From Clostridia bacterium (GTDB lineage Bacteria > Bacillota > Clostridia > Christensenellales > Pumilibacteraceae): a stretch of 53,023 nucleotides of DNA. The notes under the pieces are model-generated. The model ran no database searches and had not been told where the DNA came from. It was given only the letters and a program-made list of their open reading frames with translations. The DNA lies in NCBI GenBank assembly GCA_022791915.1, contig JAAWAB010000011.1, positions 1 through 53,023 on the forward strand, read 5' to 3'. Positions 52,881 through 53,023 of the stretch are shown piece by piece. The position numbers and the translations under genes were made by a program. The stretch's first letter is position 1; each line of letters opens with the position of its first letter.

Positions 52881-53023
52881 TTATAGGCTTTTTGAACCTT
52901 TACGCACGAAATAATCCCCGAACTCCTTCTCGGCCTTATCACCGAGCCCCGGGACCGGGAATTTGAAGTAGATCGTGATGCGTTCGTTTGAAGCGGTTAT
53001 GCGGTCCACGTAGGTGGCCAGCA
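52881..53023 (-). CDS. C-terminal end of a probable serine recombinase (partial)
   Basis: The last 46 codons of a minus-strand gene enter from the right edge and end at TAA (52883-52881). The peptide starts LATYVDRITASNERITIYFK and continues KFPVPGLGDKAEKEFGD to a basic end. This is the usual tail of large serine recombinases from integrative elements (a V-D-x-I...R-I-x-I-x-F/W strand pattern). Codons such as GCC, GAG, AAG and CTC contrast with the GAA/AAA-rich use of neighbours, as expected of acquired DNA. It lacks the catalytic half, which lies outside the window, so the call is by the tail only. Confidence 0.6.
   Translation of the reverse strand, partial: LATYVDRITASNERITIYFKFPVPGLGDKAEKEFGDYFVRKGSKSL

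Overview
The window looks like a chromosomal segment of a low-to-mid GC, endospore-forming Firmicute (class Clostridia or a close relative). Evidence: an intact spoIIAA-spoIIAB-sigF operon, spoVG, a YtaF-type sporulation membrane protein, Mini-III (mrnC), ThyX, RlmB, a pta-ackA pair for acetate fermentation, AGGAG-type ribosome binding sites and strong sigma-A-like promoters. No rRNA, tRNA or CRISPR array was seen. Assignment below class is inference.

Layout. 1-600: an XRE regulator with a palindrome at its promoter. 620-2145 (minus): the spoIIA operon, divergent from uvrB-uvrA (2291-7189). 7385-12442: a GT4 glycosyltransferase, spoVG, murC, an M23 peptidase and a PHP phosphoesterase. 12514-16614: mutY, then secG-rnr followed by a small coiled-coil membrane protein where smpB is often found. 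16780-18185: a possible degenerate ABC-ATPase-like protein and ytaF. 18288-20545: pta-ackA. 20728-26577: a fused ABC ATPase/FtsX permease, a YbhN/MprF-type flippase overlapping pssA, and a YccF protein. 26677-29590: copper resistance, with csoR and a copA whose C-terminus is an in-frame CopZ. 29791-34899: a cupin-XRE regulator with a three-copy operator and potABCD (polyamine uptake). 34915-42106: housekeeping genes mnmG, mrnC, thyX, rlmB, tpiA, gpmI and a zinc-finger-less Fpg-like glycosylase. 42340-48462: exopolysaccharide genes (Wzz-like chain length protein, CapD-like dehydratase, O-antigen-ligase-like polymerase) and ddl. 48639-52787: a secreted protein of unknown family and a large BspA-type leucine-rich-repeat lipoprotein, the most accessory part. 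52881-53023 (minus): the C-terminal end of a probable serine recombinase with different codon use, marking the edge of a mobile element.

How the genes work together. Three loci pair a regulator or operator with transport genes and have readable control DNA. csoR-copA has a CsoR palindrome in the promoter spacer. potR-potABCD has three 17-bp operators between a perfect sigma-A promoter and the regulator start. The ABC/FtsX gene has nested palindromes in its spacer. The envelope theme is strong (murC, ddl, M23, flippase, pssA, glycosyltransferase, exopolysaccharide genes).

The less ordinary observations are a G8 tract plus a perfect palindrome in the flippase promoter (possible phase variation), CopZ encoded inside copA with its own ribosome binding site, apparent leaderless promoters for uvrB and mrnC, two proteins resembling ATPases without a P-loop, a PotA with an insertion and an extra C-terminal domain, and the uncharacterised secreted protein with an attenuator-like leader. 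No clear candidate for a wholly new multi-gene defence or mobile system was found.
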